Positions 25,915-35,950 are shown, counted from the first letter of the stretch. The stretch: DNA of 64,000 nucleotides from Akkermansia muciniphila (GCA_945898055.1 CAMDGV010000009.1:29232-93231), one strand, 5' to 3'. Notes: generated by a model from the sequence alone, not told the origin. Numbers and translations are program-made.

Positions 25915-28900
25915 TTAGCGAAGCCGGTAAAACTTCGCGGCGGTGGTATCGGTCACTTTGAACGGTGAGACTGCTGGCAGGATATCTGAGAAAGGCCCAG
26001 CAAGGCTGTTAGCCGACTGAAGTTGTCCGCCTTCCCAGACCAGAAGGAGAAGATCGCCGGAGCGTTGGATAGTCATTTTGAGTAAGGGAGCTTCGGAGGC
26101 ACCGCTGAAGCCAAGGTTATTGGCGCCGGCCATATAGAGGGTTCCCACCTCCAGAGGGGTAAGAACTCGGCGCCAGACTCCTAACTCGTCGATGTCGCCT
26201 GAACCTGTTTCTTGATAAAGACCTGTTGGATCCTGTCCGAGGGTGACCGGCAATCCAGTGTCGATTGATTTGGCAACTGCGGTGGTCGTGCCGCTGATTT
26301 TGAAGGATCGAGCGGGGGCCCCATCCAAATAAGTTACGACCTGTGCAGCCCGATCGAAGGTATAAGCCAAATGGTGCCAAGCTCCGTCGTTAATGCTGCC
26401 GATATCTCCATAAATACGCGCACCGCTGGTGCTATTTGTATCATATAACGACACGCCCCAAGCCCCATAGTTGAGAGGAGCAGGATCGGGTTCAGCGCCG
26501 CTTCCAATGCCATATCCGTAAGCGGGCGAAAGAACAATACCAGGACCACCGAGGGACCCGGTCGTGGTGGTGAAGAAAGGCAAATCACCCGCGATGAAGT
26601 CCTGTGGTAAGCGAATCCAGAATGCCACCGTAAAATTGACATTTGTCCCGAACTTGAGGTCGGGACGGACCCCGAGAGAAAGGTAAGAGGTGTTGGTGGT
26701 GGTGGTGACCCCTGGTTTGCCCGGTTGACCAAAGTCAGAGGCATATGAAACCGCCCGACCCACTTTGCCTTCAGTGAAGGTGGCGGCAGTTAGGTTGGAG
26801 GAAGTGGATGTTTGAGCCAGAGCGACCGCATTATTTCCACGGCCCGTGGCATCGATGAGACTATTATTGAAAGGCAAATGAACCACGAGGCCTGGGATAG
26901 AGGGTTCAGTGGTTGGGGCAGGCAGTACAACCAGAGAAGCCACGGCGCTCGTTGTTGTGCCGGCAGGATTCGTGATGACGACCGTGTAGTTGCCTGCGTC
27001 AGCTAGGGTCAGCCCAGTTAGGATGAGGCGAGAAGCGGTTGCTCCGGGAATATCGATCCCTTTCTTTTTCCACTGATAAGTAATGGGGATACTGCCAAAA
27101 GCGTTGACTGCAAGGGTCGATCCTAGGGTGACATAATTGGTAAAGCTGGCGGGTTGGCCGGTGATTTGAGGTGGGGTGGTTGACCCGTAAGAAATCCCGT
27201 AATGCTTTTCGATGACCGAGTCGGACAGTAGGGTATCATAAATTGCGACTTCATCGATGGCTCCTTTGAAAGTGCCGTCATAATCAGGAGAATTACTGAG
27301 GCGTTTAGATCCGATAGAAATAGGCGAAGTCGACGGACGAACCCCATTGTTGTTGGCGGGTCGACCGTCCCCAGTGCCGGCGAGGCGCCCATTGACATAG
27401 ACCCGTAATTGAGGCGAATCAGGAGTCGATTGGTCGTAGACCCCGACGATATGTTGCCACGAATTGTCGGGGCCGACATCCGCCTCTGCCGAGTAGAGGG
27501 TGTTATTATTGCCACGGGTGTAGAATCGATAATGGCCTGAGGCGATATCGAGAGAGAATTGTTCATTTCCAGTAGTGCCTTCGGCTCCCGTTCCCTTGGC
27601 AATCAGGGTGGATTCATCCACCAGGCCCTCGGCCGCTTTTGCCCAGCATTCAATCGTGAAACTGACGTTAGTTCCCTGAAAATTAATTTTAGACCCGTTG
27701 ATTTGGCCAACAAAACTACCCGAACCGGCAAAAAGAACCGAAGGATTGGAATCGAGTTCGGAATACCCCGACTGATTCAAGGTAATCTTAGAGTAAACCC
27801 CGTTATTATCGCCCGCATGATCAAAGGCAACGGATCCATTGGTTTCACCAAGTCGCCAGTAAGCGATCGGAGAAGCATCGAGCACAGCCGCAGGGTAGTT
27901 AATCGGAGTCGGAGAGGCGTACAGGATTCCGGCGGCGCTCGAAGATGATCCGGCTTCATTGGTGACCTCGCAGGTGAAGCTTGCTCCATTGCGCGCGAGT
28001 TCGGTTGTGCCTGTGTAGGAGGCAGCGGTGGCCCCAGCGATGATCTCCCCGTTGACTTTCCATTGGAACGTTTGGGGAGTGGTCCCACCTGTGATCACCG
28101 CGAAGGTAAAGGGACGTCCTGCGAACCGAGCAACTGGCACTGGTTGACTGATGAAAGTGGGGGCTGTTGCGGCGATGGATAGTTTGACCGAATTGGTGAC
28201 ACTACCGAAAGCATTAGCGACCACCACGCTGTAGGTGGGGGTACCGACTTGGAGATTGTTGAGCGTAAGCGAAGAACTGGCTGCATTGAGAGGGACACCG
28301 TCGAGGGTCCAGAAGTAAGTAAGAGGTTCGGCACCTTCTGCCTCCACTTTCAACGTGACGCTCCCCCCTTTAAAAAGAGTCGGCCAGGTGTTGCGCAAAT
28401 AGCCGTCGGGCGTGCCGATAGAGCGGGTGATAATCGGGCTGACCTGCGCGACGTCATAAAGTGCCTTAATTTGGGCAGCAGAAAGGGCTTTGTTAAAAAT
28501 GGCAGGTTCATCCACAGCGCCTCCGAAAAAAGTGCTAATGCCGCCCGGAGTTTTGAAGGCCCCCCCCCGATCCGCTTCCGCTTGAGCTCCGATCGTCCAC
28601 GCATTGGTGGTGATGATGGCTCCATTGCCACTGGTCAACGATCCAACATTTTTTCCATTGCGATAGAGGGTCCACTGAGAGCCGTCGTAAGTCCCGGCGA
28701 GAAACACCCAATTATTGAGATCTCCCTCAGGCATCGGGAAGAGAACTGAATCGTAGTAAGAACTGCCGTCCGTCACTCCAATTTCGTAGTGGTTAGTGGT
28801 TCCGTAACCCGTACCCGTCAAATCAGTGCCGCGGGAGATTCGCAGGAAAGTTTCGGCATTCTTCCCGTCCCATCCGCGGGCAATAATGTCGCGGAAGAAA

Positions 28901-30090
28901 TTTTTAACGGTCGGCTTGACCCATGCCATCAGAGTGATTTCACCGATGAGGTCCAGCTTTGGATCAGCTCCGATTTCCACGAAACCATTGGCACCATCGA
29001 GTGCAATAGACCGGTTGGAACCGCCGAAACCGGGGTAGCCAGCACCCGGTTGGTTAGCGAGCCCGCCCCAAAACAAAACGCCATCTGCTGTGGCACCCGC
29101 ATTGCCGCTATTTTTGACGATGGGAAAATTCTTAGCATCTGGAGTCGAGGTTGCGGCGTCATCCATCGGCCAGTATCCAGACGGACCCTCGGCGAGAATC
29201 AAGGCACCGTATTCGTCAGGATTAGTGGTGCCCGCGGTGAAGTGCGCTTTGCATTGAGCGGTGGAGAGCGAGAAGGGGTAATAGGCTACTTCATCAACCC
29301 AAGCATCAATTCCACGATTCCCTGAAATTCCGCCGGAGGCGACGGCGGGGGAATCAGAGAGCGTCCCATTAAAGCCTGTGCCACCCATACGGAAGGGCAT
29401 TTGGGTGTTAACCTCCAAACTGGCGACCTCAGTCGCGGTGAGAGTCTTACTGGAGGCAAGGTCGCCATCGATAATGACCGAGGTTTTTGCACCGTCGAAG
29501 GTGCAAACAACGTGACGCCATTTATCCAAGCCGGCATTCAGAGAAGGTCTTGCTGCATTGTTAACCGTGCCAACATAGCCAGCGGAGTTACCGAGGCGAA
29601 ACTCAATCCGGCCTAGGTTGTTCATATAAACCAAATATCCACGCCGGCTCGAGGCGGCGAAATCATTCATCACTGAACTGAGAATCGACATTCCGGTTGT
29701 GTCGGCACCCAAGGCGGCTGGCTTGATCCAAAATTCCACGCTAAAGGCTCCACTTTTGTTCAGGGCATTATTGTGAGGAACATCCAGCTTGGATCCTAGG
29801 TAACCTGCATTCACTCCAGGGTTTTTGAAGCGAACAGATTTACCGACTGCACCCGGTTGCCCCTTTTCTGCATCCAGAATAACCGCAGCATCAATGACTG
29901 AACCGAGTGAACTCCGATTGATGACCCTGTTTAAGGGCGGGGAAGAGCCTGTTTCATCAAAACGCCAATAGCCCACTGGATTGAGAGCGGTGACTGACGC
30001 TGGATAATCGGCATGGGCGAAGCCGACTATGGCGATGAAGCAGCCCAGTATTAAACTAAGCCGATGTTCGATCTTGGTTTGTAGTTTCAT
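25915..30090 (-). CDS. Large exported LamG/immunoglobulin-like surface protein
   Basis: About 1390 residues. The start was set at the second Met (MKLQTKIEHRL), which begins a clean signal peptide (LSLILGCFIAIVGFAHA); an ORF extension of nine residues (to 30117) lacks that logic. Four concanavalin-like LamG domains are recognisable from their openings PVGYWRFDETG, PSGYWPMDDAAT, PIAYWRLGETNG and LVVHLPFNNSLIDATG, separated by Ig-like segments (PVPVARFAGRPFTFAVITGG, GNYTVVITNPAGTTTSAVAS). The C-terminal end (LLLVWEGGQLQSANSLAGPF) is a short anchor-like segment common in this phylum. Probably a carbohydrate-binding or adhesive exported protein; the ligand is unknown. The pseudopilin-type gene lies just upstream on the same strand. 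Confidence 0.85.
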   Translation of the reverse strand: MKLQTKIEHRLSLILGCFIAIVGFAHADYPASVTALNPVGYWRFDETGSSPPLNRVINRSSLGSVIDAAVILDAEKGQPGAVGKSVRFKNPGVNAGYLGSKLDVPHNNALNKSGAFSVEFWIKPAALGADTTGMSILSSVMNDFAASSRRGYLVYMNNLGRIEFRLGNSAGYVGTVNNAARPSLNAGLDKWRHVVCTFDGAKTSVIIDGDLASSKTLTATEVASLEVNTQMPFRMGGTGFNGTLSDSPAVASGGISGNRGIDAWVDEVAYYPFSLSTAQCKAHFTAGTTNPDEYGALILAEGPSGYWPMDDAATSTPDAKNFPIVKNSGNAGATADGVLFWGGLANQPGAGYPGFGGSNRSIALDGANGFVEIGADPKLDLIGEITLMAWVKPTVKNFFRDIIARGWDGKNAETFLRISRGTDLTGTGYGTTNHYEIGVTDGSSYYDSVLFPMPEGDLNNWVFLAGTYDGSQWTLYRNGKNVGSLTSGNGAIITTNAWTIGAQAEADRGGAFKTPGGISTFFGGAVDEPAIFNKALSAAQIKALYDVAQVSPIITRSIGTPDGYLRNTWPTLFKGGSVTLKVEAEGAEPLTYFWTLDGVPLNAASSSLTLNNLQVGTPTYSVVVANAFGSVTNSVKLSIAATAPTFISQPVPVARFAGRPFTFAVITGGTTPQTFQWKVNGEIIAGATAASYTGTTELARNGASFTCEVTNEAGSSSSAAGILYASPTPINYPAAVLDASPIAYWRLGETNGSVAFDHAGDNNGVYSKITLNQSGYSELDSNPSVLFAGSGSFVGQINGSKINFQGTNVSFTIECWAKAAEGLVDESTLIAKGTGAEGTTGNEQFSLDIASGHYRFYTRGNNNTLYSAEADVGPDNSWQHIVGVYDQSTPDSPQLRVYVNGRLAGTGDGRPANNNGVRPSTSPISIGSKRLSNSPDYDGTFKGAIDEVAIYDTLLSDSVIEKHYGISYGSTTPPQITGQPASFTNYVTLGSTLAVNAFGSIPITYQWKKKGIDIPGATASRLILTGLTLADAGNYTVVITNPAGTTTSAVASLVVLPAPTTEPSIPGLVVHLPFNNSLIDATGRGNNAVALAQTSTSSNLTAATFTEGKVGRAVSYASDFGQPGKPGVTTTTNTSYLSLGVRPDLKFGTNVNFTVAFWIRLPQDFIAGDLPFFTTTTGSLGGPGIVLSPAYGYGIGSGAEPDPAPLNYGAWGVSLYDTNSTSGARIYGDIGSINDGAWHHLAYTFDRAAQVVTYLDGAPARSFKISGTTTAVAKSIDTGLPVTLGQDPTGLYQETGSGDIDELGVWRRVLTPLEVGTLYMAGANNLGFSGASEAPLLKMTIQRSGDLLLLVWEGGQLQSANSLAGPFSDILPAVSPFKVTDTTAAKFYRLR

Positions 30091-30222
30091 TGAGGGATAA
30101 TTGAGTTGGACTAGCAAATTTAAAGAAAAGAGGGGTTGGTAAACAAGCGAAGTCTAAGAAAGAGGGTGCTGAATGAGCTTTAGATTTTTTGGAGATACAG
30201 AGATCTAACGGGTGGAGGCCGA

Positions 30223-31119
30223 CTATTTTTTCGGTCGCGTTGTTCGAGCCTGCAACCAAGCCACATCTAGATTACGAGGCGAAGGCATGTCGGATTGACG
30301 CGACGTAGTCTGGGCAACGAGAGGAGGCGTTGTTCGGGAATCCATCCACCGTTTGATTTCAGAGTGGCCGTCCGCAAAGGAAAATCCAGCGGCACGATTA
30401 TGGTAAGAACCGGGGAGGTCCACGGTGAACTTATAGAGACTCGGATTCGAGGGGCTATAGCCGTCCATGTGGGTCATAAAATTTCCCCAATTGATAGAAT
30501 CTTCACGTTGATCTAAGAAGACCCACGTGTCGGAGGGCCCCGGGGATATTGAGTTATTATTAATCTCCGATAATTTGAGAAAGAGTTGGTAGGGGGCCGC
30601 CATAGCAATGCCGCTCGAAGACCCACCGAAGCCGCCCAGGTAGAAATTCATCGACATCGTGCGCACGCGAGGCTTTCGAATGCCATTGACCATCACATAA
30701 CTTTTATCACTTGGGCAGCGGTAGATTCCGGCACTTTGGTTGTAAGGCCAGAGGGGGCGTTGAGTAATATCGGCATTGATGTCCCAATTTTTTTGGTCGG
30801 GCCCAAAGCTGAGTTCGGTCTGCGTCCAAGCGTAAGCATTGGCTGGATTATTAGCTGTGCCCGAGTGACTGGCATAGACCAACCGATCGAGGTTGTCTTC
30901 TGCGTACATACGCCAAGCCAAGGTTAACTGCCGATGATTGGACATACACTGAATGCCTTGAGCCTTTTGCTTTCCGCGACCTAACGAAGGAAGAAGCATT
31001 CCAGCCAAGATCGCTATGATCGCAATAACCACCAATAACTCGATGAGTGTGAACCCCTTCAGTGGGCAGCGCTTCGAATTGGAATACCGCAAGTAGCGCA
31101 GACTAGGAGCATGAACCAT
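30223..31119 (-). CDS. Pseudopilin-type protein with H-x9-DG motif
   Basis: 298 residues. The prepilin cleavage/methylation segment ([20 protein letters not shown]) starts near residue 22, giving a long N-terminal leader to the cleavage site (G/F) followed by a hydrophobic helix. The globular part ends with the H-x9-DG motif (HNRAAGFSFADGHSEIKRW), typical of DUF1559-like proteins of Planctomycetes and Verrucomicrobia. It would be processed by a prepilin peptidase and inserted into the inner membrane; whether it is assembled by the GspE-L-M-D system of this window is inference. It is upstream of the LamG gene on the same strand with 105-132 bp between. Confidence 0.88.
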   Translation of the reverse strand: MVHAPSLRYLRYSNSKRCPLKGFTLIELLVVIAIIAILAGMLLPSLGRGKQKAQGIQCMSNHRQLTLAWRMYAEDNLDRLVYASHSGTANNPANAYAWTQTELSFGPDQKNWDINADITQRPLWPYNQSAGIYRCPSDKSYVMVNGIRKPRVRTMSMNFYLGGFGGSSSGIAMAAPYQLFLKLSEINNNSISPGPSDTWVFLDQREDSINWGNFMTHMDGYSPSNPSLYKFTVDLPGSYHNRAAGFSFADGHSEIKRWMDSRTTPPLVAQTTSRQSDMPSPRNLDVAWLQARTTRPKK

Positions 31120-31314
31120 GATAAAATTCTTTTGGATTGCGGAAGTAATAACCCCGCCGAAAAGAAGTCACGTCAAGTCTTTAGTATGTCAAGTAGGTAA
31201 CATTTTATAAACTTTGAAGAGGCGATATTAATCGCTTTATTTGGCTGCAAAATGCAGACCTCGGGTTGAGGTCTTAGGAGGTAAAACTCCGTGAGTTGAT
31301 CCGGTTGGAAAGCT

Positions 31315-31350
31315 AAAAGAAAACCCTCCCAGCAATCGCTCTGAGGAGGG
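31315..31350 (-). terminator. Rho-independent terminator after rho
   Basis: Minus-strand hairpin at 31324-31350 (CCCTCC-T-CAG / CTG-GGAGGG, one bulged T, 8-nt loop) followed by TTTTCTTTT at 31315-31323. It lies 33 bp after the rho stop. Confidence 0.85.
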
Positions 31351-31383
31351 CGTTGCGAGGAGGGAATGTGAGAGAGGAAAGGG

Positions 31384-32970
31384 TTAGCGCCCGCCAATTC
31401 CCATGGAGAGAAGAAACATAATATTATTCGGCGTTTTCTTCAATTTACCGAGCAGAAGATCCATCGACTCCACTGCGGGGACCCCGACAAGGGCACGTCG
31501 TAGGATGGCAATGCGATTAAATTCATCCGGATGAAAAAGCAGTTCCTCTTTTCGTGTGCCGGACTTCTCGATGTTGATCGAGGGAAAGATCCGCCGATCG
31601 ACTAGCGATCGATCGAGATAAATTTCCATATTCCCGGTGCCCTTAAATTCTTCAAAGATGACCTCATCCATCCGACTTCCAGTGTCAACGAGGGCGGTAG
31701 CCATAATTGTGAGTGACCCACCTTCCTCGATATTGCGCGCAGCACCAAAGAATCGTTTCGGCTTGTGGAGAGCATTGGCGTCGACGCCGCCAGAGAGGAT
31801 CTTACCGGAGTGAGGTTGAACCGTGTTATAGGCTCGAGCGAGTCGGGTGATGGAATCTAAAAGAATGACCACATCACGTTTGTGTTCAACCATCCGCCGT
31901 GCTTTTTCGATCACCATCTCGGCGACCTGAACATGCCGTTCCGGGGGTTCATCGAAGGTGGAACTAACCACTTCGGCCCCTCTACAGGAACGTTCCATAT
32001 CGGTCACTTCCTCCGGTCGTTCATCAATGAGGAGAATAATCAGGTGACTTTCCTTGTTATTCTTCAGGATTGAATTGGCTAACTTCTGCATTAGCACCGT
32101 TTTGCCGGTCCGCGGCGGGGCGACGATGAGCCCGCGAGTTCCCTTACCAACCGGGCAAACGATATCGACAACCCGGGTACTGAGTTCATCCGGGGTTGTT
32201 TCTAATATAAAACGTTTATTGGGAAAAAGCGGAGTCAGATTTTCGAAGTGGGTTTTCTCCTTCGCCTTATCCGGATCGATACCGGCGACTTTTTCGACTT
32301 TGAGCAGCGCGTAGAACTTTTCTTTATCCTTCGGCGGACGGACTTGGCCGTCGACTTCATCGCCGGTGCCAAGATCGAAGCGACGTATTTGAGAGGGGGA
32401 GACGTAAATATCCTCGGGGCAGGGCAGGTAATTGAAAGCGGGCGAACGAAGGAAACCAAATCCTTCAGGCATGACCTCAAGAACGCCGCGGGTATTAATG
32501 ATGCCGCCGGCCGAAAGGTTGCGTTGAACGATCTGGAAAATAATCTCCTGCCGTTTAAGTGTTCCGTAATTTTCGATTCCAAAATGCCCAGCTAATTCGG
32601 CCAGAGGGCCGATGGGCATCGGTTGGAGTTCATGAAGATTTAGATTCCGCGGCGAGACAGTAACAACGGGGCGAGAGGGGGCTTCGGGTGCAGGCGTATC
32701 TTCATTGGGAGCGACCATTCGCTGCCTTGGCGGCAAGGGTGACGCCTTGAGAACCAGAGGTTCTTGGTCTGCATCGTTGCCCCCTTCTGGGGGCATCGGA
32801 CTTATCCTGAGGTCGGACTGATCAAAGGGAGCGTCAAGATGCCCCTGAGTTGGCTCATTATGAGCGAGATTCTCAGAGCTAGGGATCTCTGAAGCTTCCG
32901 CTGAGGCGGCTTTGCGGCGTGGGGCTCGGGGTTTTTTCGGCGCAATCGAAATTTTCGGTGTGCGTGCCAT
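31384..32970 (-). CDS. rho: Transcription termination factor Rho
   Basis: 528-residue hexameric RNA helicase. A lysine/proline-rich N-terminal extension of about 130 residues precedes the RNA-binding CSD domain ([32 protein letters not shown]), then the RecA-like ATPase: Walker [13 protein letters not shown], Walker [17 protein letters not shown], the Q-loop region [20 protein letters not shown], and the conserved end GTRKEELL. The extension resembles those of Bacteroidetes/Verrucomicrobia-type Rho proteins. It has its own intrinsic terminator. Confidence 0.97.
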   Translation of the reverse strand: MARTPKISIAPKKPRAPRRKAASAEASEIPSSENLAHNEPTQGHLDAPFDQSDLRISPMPPEGGNDADQEPLVLKASPLPPRQRMVAPNEDTPAPEAPSRPVVTVSPRNLNLHELQPMPIGPLAELAGHFGIENYGTLKRQEIIFQIVQRNLSAGGIINTRGVLEVMPEGFGFLRSPAFNYLPCPEDIYVSPSQIRRFDLGTGDEVDGQVRPPKDKEKFYALLKVEKVAGIDPDKAKEKTHFENLTPLFPNKRFILETTPDELSTRVVDIVCPVGKGTRGLIVAPPRTGKTVLMQKLANSILKNNKESHLIILLIDERPEEVTDMERSCRGAEVVSSTFDEPPERHVQVAEMVIEKARRMVEHKRDVVILLDSITRLARAYNTVQPHSGKILSGGVDANALHKPKRFFGAARNIEEGGSLTIMATALVDTGSRMDEVIFEEFKGTGNMEIYLDRSLVDRRIFPSINIEKSGTRKEELLFHPDEFNRIAILRRALVGVPAVESMDLLLGKLKKTPNNIMFLLSMGIGGR

Positions 32971-33358
32971 ATTGAAATAGTCTGGAGAAAGTAAAATGAA
33001 TCTCAGTCGGAGATCAGGTCCCGTCGAGAGCAGGGACTAAGGGAGGTCTTGGAAAGGGGGTCTTAAACGAACGGGGAAGGAGTTATCAAACCTAAGAGAG
33101 GGCCTGAGTCACCGCCTTGGTTTTGAGACTTTGCCGAATTTAAGGATATCTGCAAAGAAATTTTAACGTCAGCAAAGTGAAACGGGGTTTGACCTCTCTT
33201 TTTTCGGAAAATTGTCGCTATTTTTATCGTTTATAACTTATCCTCCAGATTGTTAGTTTTTAACTGGAAAAACACTTTTTCAGTTTGCGGAAAGCTTTTC
33301 AGTTTTGAGAGCCTTCCCATGCGGCTCGACCTGCGGTTGGTCGATCTGAAGTCTGCTT
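32971..33358. other. Divergent intergenic region between rho and the STAS gene
   Basis: 388 bp upstream of both rho (minus) and the partner-switching cassette (plus), so it must hold both promoters. It is AT-rich near 33200-33300. I saw TTGACC at 33189 and TATAAC near 33232, but their spacing is wrong for a sigma70 promoter, so no promoter is called. No gene was seen. Confidence 0.5.
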
Positions 33359-33661
33359 ATGAATTTGGAATCAAATGGAAAGACACTCTTAATCAGCGGT
33401 GTTTCTGAGCTCAATGCGGCAAATGCAGGGGGGTTTCGAGACCAAGCGCGCGCAGCCATTCAGCCGTACCATTCTCGAGTTGATTTAGATCTTTCGGTTA
33501 CCCGATTTATCGACAGTAGTGGTTTGGGAGCGTTGATTGCCCTGAGTAAGCTCATGACTTCTCGGCAGGGGCATTTGCGGGTTATGAATCCTCAGGCCGC
33601 TGTGCGGCAGATTTTTGAGATAACTCGGATGAATCGAGTCTTTGAAATCATCGAGAAGTAA
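33359..33661 (+). CDS. STAS-domain anti-sigma factor antagonist
   Basis: 100-residue SpoIIAA-like protein. The phosphorylatable serine lies in RFIDSSGLGALIAL (DSSG motif, about residues 56-63), and the second conserved segment is VMNPQAAVRQIFEITRMNRV. When unphosphorylated, such proteins bind an anti-sigma kinase and release its target. Its partner is very likely the kinase/phosphatase encoded 82 bp downstream on the same strand. No sigma factor lies in the cassette, so the output may be non-transcriptional. Confidence 0.92.
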   Translation: MNLESNGKTLLISGVSELNAANAGGFRDQARAAIQPYHSRVDLDLSVTRFIDSSGLGALIALSKLMTSRQGHLRVMNPQAAVRQIFEITRMNRVFEIIEK

Positions 33662-33680
33662 GCTCAGAAACTGAGATCAT

Positions 33681-35474
33681 CTGCTGAATTCTTTACGACA
33701 AGTAGAATCCGCTTGTTTTCTTCGTTTAAAAGTCGAAAGCACCTTGCAAGGAGCACGAGACTCTTCGGCTTCCTTGGCTCAGTTTCTTAAAGAGCAAGGA
33801 TTGAATGAGTGCGAGATTTCTGAGTGGGAACTGTCGGTGATGGAGGGACTAGTAAACGGGGTTCGCAATGTCCAAATTGGACGTGAGTTGGAGCCTTTGG
33901 AGCTTTCAGCGCTCGTTACTAGGACTGAGGTAGTGGTTTCACTAACAGATTATTCCCCTGGGTTTGATTGGCCAGAAGATCCAACCCTCCCAGAATCACC
34001 CTGCGAATCTGGGCGCGGTATTTTTTTGATCACTCGTTTGATCCCTGAGGTGAGCTACTTTCGGGGTAGGCAATCGAACCAATTAATTTTACGAAAGAAT
34101 CGATCCAGTAGCTCCAACCCACCCTCAATCATTGATCTGCAGCAGCAGGTGGCTGAGTTGCAAAAGGTCTGTGTCTCACAAACCGAGGAATTAACCTCGC
34201 TGACCGATGAGTTGACAGTTTGCTATGAAAGTTTGACGGCGATTTTTCGCTTTAGTGAAGACATCAAACGAGACTTAAGTGGGAGGGACTTGGTTGCAAA
34301 ATGGCTTGGCGAATTGCTCATGATTTGTGGAGCGGACTGGGGCGTCTTGCGCTTGGTCACCGAGGACCGGACCCAGTTAGCAACTGCTGGATGTGCTGGG
34401 TTACCCTTTAGTTTACCCGTATTACCTATTGCTGGTTTTCAGGCCGGCCAAATCCCAACCGAGGTCAACGCTTTAAACAAAGGAAACGATATCTTTTTTG
34501 ATGCTGACACTCCCTTTAGTCTCGGCTCGGAAGGGGGCATAAATTGTCCGGCCGGTGTCGGGGTTAGTTATCCTATTTTTTATCAGAAACAGCCTTTTGG
34601 AGTCCTTTCTGCTGGGCGTTCTTCTGAGCACCAGGGGTTGACGTCGGGTCAGATAAGTATTCTGCATACATTTGGGGATTTTTTCGGCATTCAACTCAGA
34701 AATCTCCGATTACGGGAAGAGTTTGTCAGAGGGCAATTGATCTCTAGGGAATTAGAAATTGCTGAGCGTATTCAGAGGAGCCTTTTACCGGAAACCTTGC
34801 CTCGGCTTGACGGCTACACCTTGGCGGGTCACTCGCAGAATGCCAGCCAGGTGGGCGGTGACCTCTACGATGCAGTTTCTCTCACTAAAGACACAACCTT
34901 GATCGTGGTGGCGGACGTCATGGGCAAGGGAGTTCCAGCCGCTCTCTTCGCCGCCGTCTTGCGCTGTGCCATTCGAGCACGCCCCGATTTGGCAGAGAAA
35001 CCGGGTAAGTTGATGACGTGGTTGAATACCAATTTATATGAGGATCTGACTCGGGCTGAGATGTTTGCCACGGTCCAATTAGTTTATTTTGATTCTCGTT
35101 CTGGGGAGTGCCGGATTGCTTCTGCGGGCCATTGCCCGGCAATTTTAGCCTCAACTGGCGGAGATATTCTAGAAATTGACATTGGCGGTTTGCCGGTCGG
35201 CGCGGTGTCTCCCACCGAGTATCTGGAGTCTTTCTTCAGTTTGGAACCAGGGGCAGTCCTTCTTTTGTATACGGACGGCGTGACCGATATTCTAAATTCC
35301 CTTAAAGTGCCCTATGGTTTGGAGCGTTTAAAGAAGCAGCTTTCTCTTGCGGTTGAGCGAGGATTTGGGGCTCAGGAAAGTTGTCGGGAGTTAGTCGAGG
35401 ATCTAGACCGATTTAGAGAGAAGCATCCACCCTTTGATGATGTCACTTTTGTGCTTTTGAGCCGAAAGACTTAG
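33681..35474 (+). CDS. Fused RsbW-like kinase / GAF / PP2C (SpoIIE) phosphatase
   Basis: Three domains: an N-terminal HATPase (kinase) domain (ELSVMEGLVNGVRN as N-box, CESGRGIFLITRLI as G-box), a coiled-coil linker (DLQQQVAELQKVCVSQTEEL), a GAF-like sensor domain (about residues 190-335), and a PP2C phosphatase domain with metal-binding Asp in GGDLYDA, VADVMGKG, YTDGVTD and FDDVTFVLL. It probably both phosphorylates and dephosphorylates the upstream STAS protein. The first ATG-like start in frame is TTG at 33744, but that would cut the first beta strand (FLRLKVEST) of the kinase domain; the frame is open back to 33675, where two CTG codons (33681, 33684) are the only candidates (see findings). 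Confidence 0.85.
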   Translation: MLNSLRQVESACFLRLKVESTLQGARDSSASLAQFLKEQGLNECEISEWELSVMEGLVNGVRNVQIGRELEPLELSALVTRTEVVVSLTDYSPGFDWPEDPTLPESPCESGRGIFLITRLIPEVSYFRGRQSNQLILRKNRSSSSNPPSIIDLQQQVAELQKVCVSQTEELTSLTDELTVCYESLTAIFRFSEDIKRDLSGRDLVAKWLGELLMICGADWGVLRLVTEDRTQLATAGCAGLPFSLPVLPIAGFQAGQIPTEVNALNKGNDIFFDADTPFSLGSEGGINCPAGVGVSYPIFYQKQPFGVLSAGRSSEHQGLTSGQISILHTFGDFFGIQLRNLRLREEFVRGQLISRELEIAERIQRSLLPETLPRLDGYTLAGHSQNASQVGGDLYDAVSLTKDTTLIVVADVMGKGVPAALFAAVLRCAIRARPDLAEKPGKLMTWLNTNLYEDLTRAEMFATVQLVYFDSRSGECRIASAGHCPAILASTGGDILEIDIGGLPVGAVSPTEYLESFFSLEPGAVLLLYTDGVTDILNSLKVPYGLERLKKQLSLAVERGFGAQESCRELVEDLDRFREKHPPFDDVTFVLLSRKT

Positions 35475-35513
35475 ACTCTTGGTTTTCAATTAAACGAACG
35501 ATTGCTTGAGCTA

Positions 35514-35921
35514 ATGCCTTACAAAGTATTGATCGTAGACGATGAATCTCATGTCCTGCGGGTCGCCGAGTTGGGGTTCTGCCGAGCTGGCTTCGAGGTC
35601 GTGACGGCACGCAATGGGCAGCAAGCCCTCGAACGGATCGCAGCCGATCTTCCTCATCTGATGGTCATGGACGTTCAGATGCCGATAATGGATGGATTGG
35701 AAACACTGCGTCGGGTTAAGTCTAATCCTCTAACCGCAGGGATTGTGGTTATTATGCTAACCGCCCGAGGAACCAGTATCAATCGATTGGCTGCAGAAGC
35801 CGAAGGTGCCGTTCTCTTTGTGACCAAGCCGTTCAGTCCGACTCAATTGGCTCTGGAGGCACAGCGTTTTTTATCCAAACCAACAGGGGGCTTGAAGCCC
35901 AACGAAACTAGCCCCCTTTGA
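35514..35921 (+). CDS. Receiver-domain response regulator (CheY-like)
   Basis: About 135 residues: a single receiver domain and no output domain. The acidic pocket is in KVLIVDDES, the phospho-acceptor Asp in LMVMDVQMPIMDG, and the conserved Lys in FVTKPFSP. ATG at 35514 (MPYKVLIVDD) is preferred over an upstream in-frame TTG at 35502. It follows the fused kinase/phosphatase by 39 bp and is the third gene of the cassette. It may feed a phosphorylation signal to the phosphatase, which has no sensory receiver of its own; this is inference. Codons at its 3' end overlap an 8-bp GC-rich inverted repeat (35885-35917). Confidence 0.92.
   Translation: MPYKVLIVDDESHVLRVAELGFCRAGFEVVTARNGQQALERIAADLPHLMVMDVQMPIMDGLETLRRVKSNPLTAGIVVIMLTARGTSINRLAAEAEGAVLFVTKPFSPTQLALEAQRFLSKPTGGLKPNETSPL
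35885..35919. terminator. Possible bidirectional terminator at the end of the response regulator gene
   Basis: 8-bp inverted repeat AGGGGGCT/AGCCCCCT (35885-35892 and 35910-35917) with a 17-nt loop, followed on the plus strand by only TTT. It overlaps the last codons of the response-regulator gene and sits between two convergent genes. The short T-run makes intrinsic termination uncertain. Confidence 0.4.
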
Positions 35922-35950
35922 CCCTCGCTCCGTCGGGGGAAAAGAGAGGG

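Noticed and set aside
33189..33237. TTGACC with TATAAC as a promoter before the STAS gene
   Set aside because: The spacing is far outside the usual 16-18 nt.
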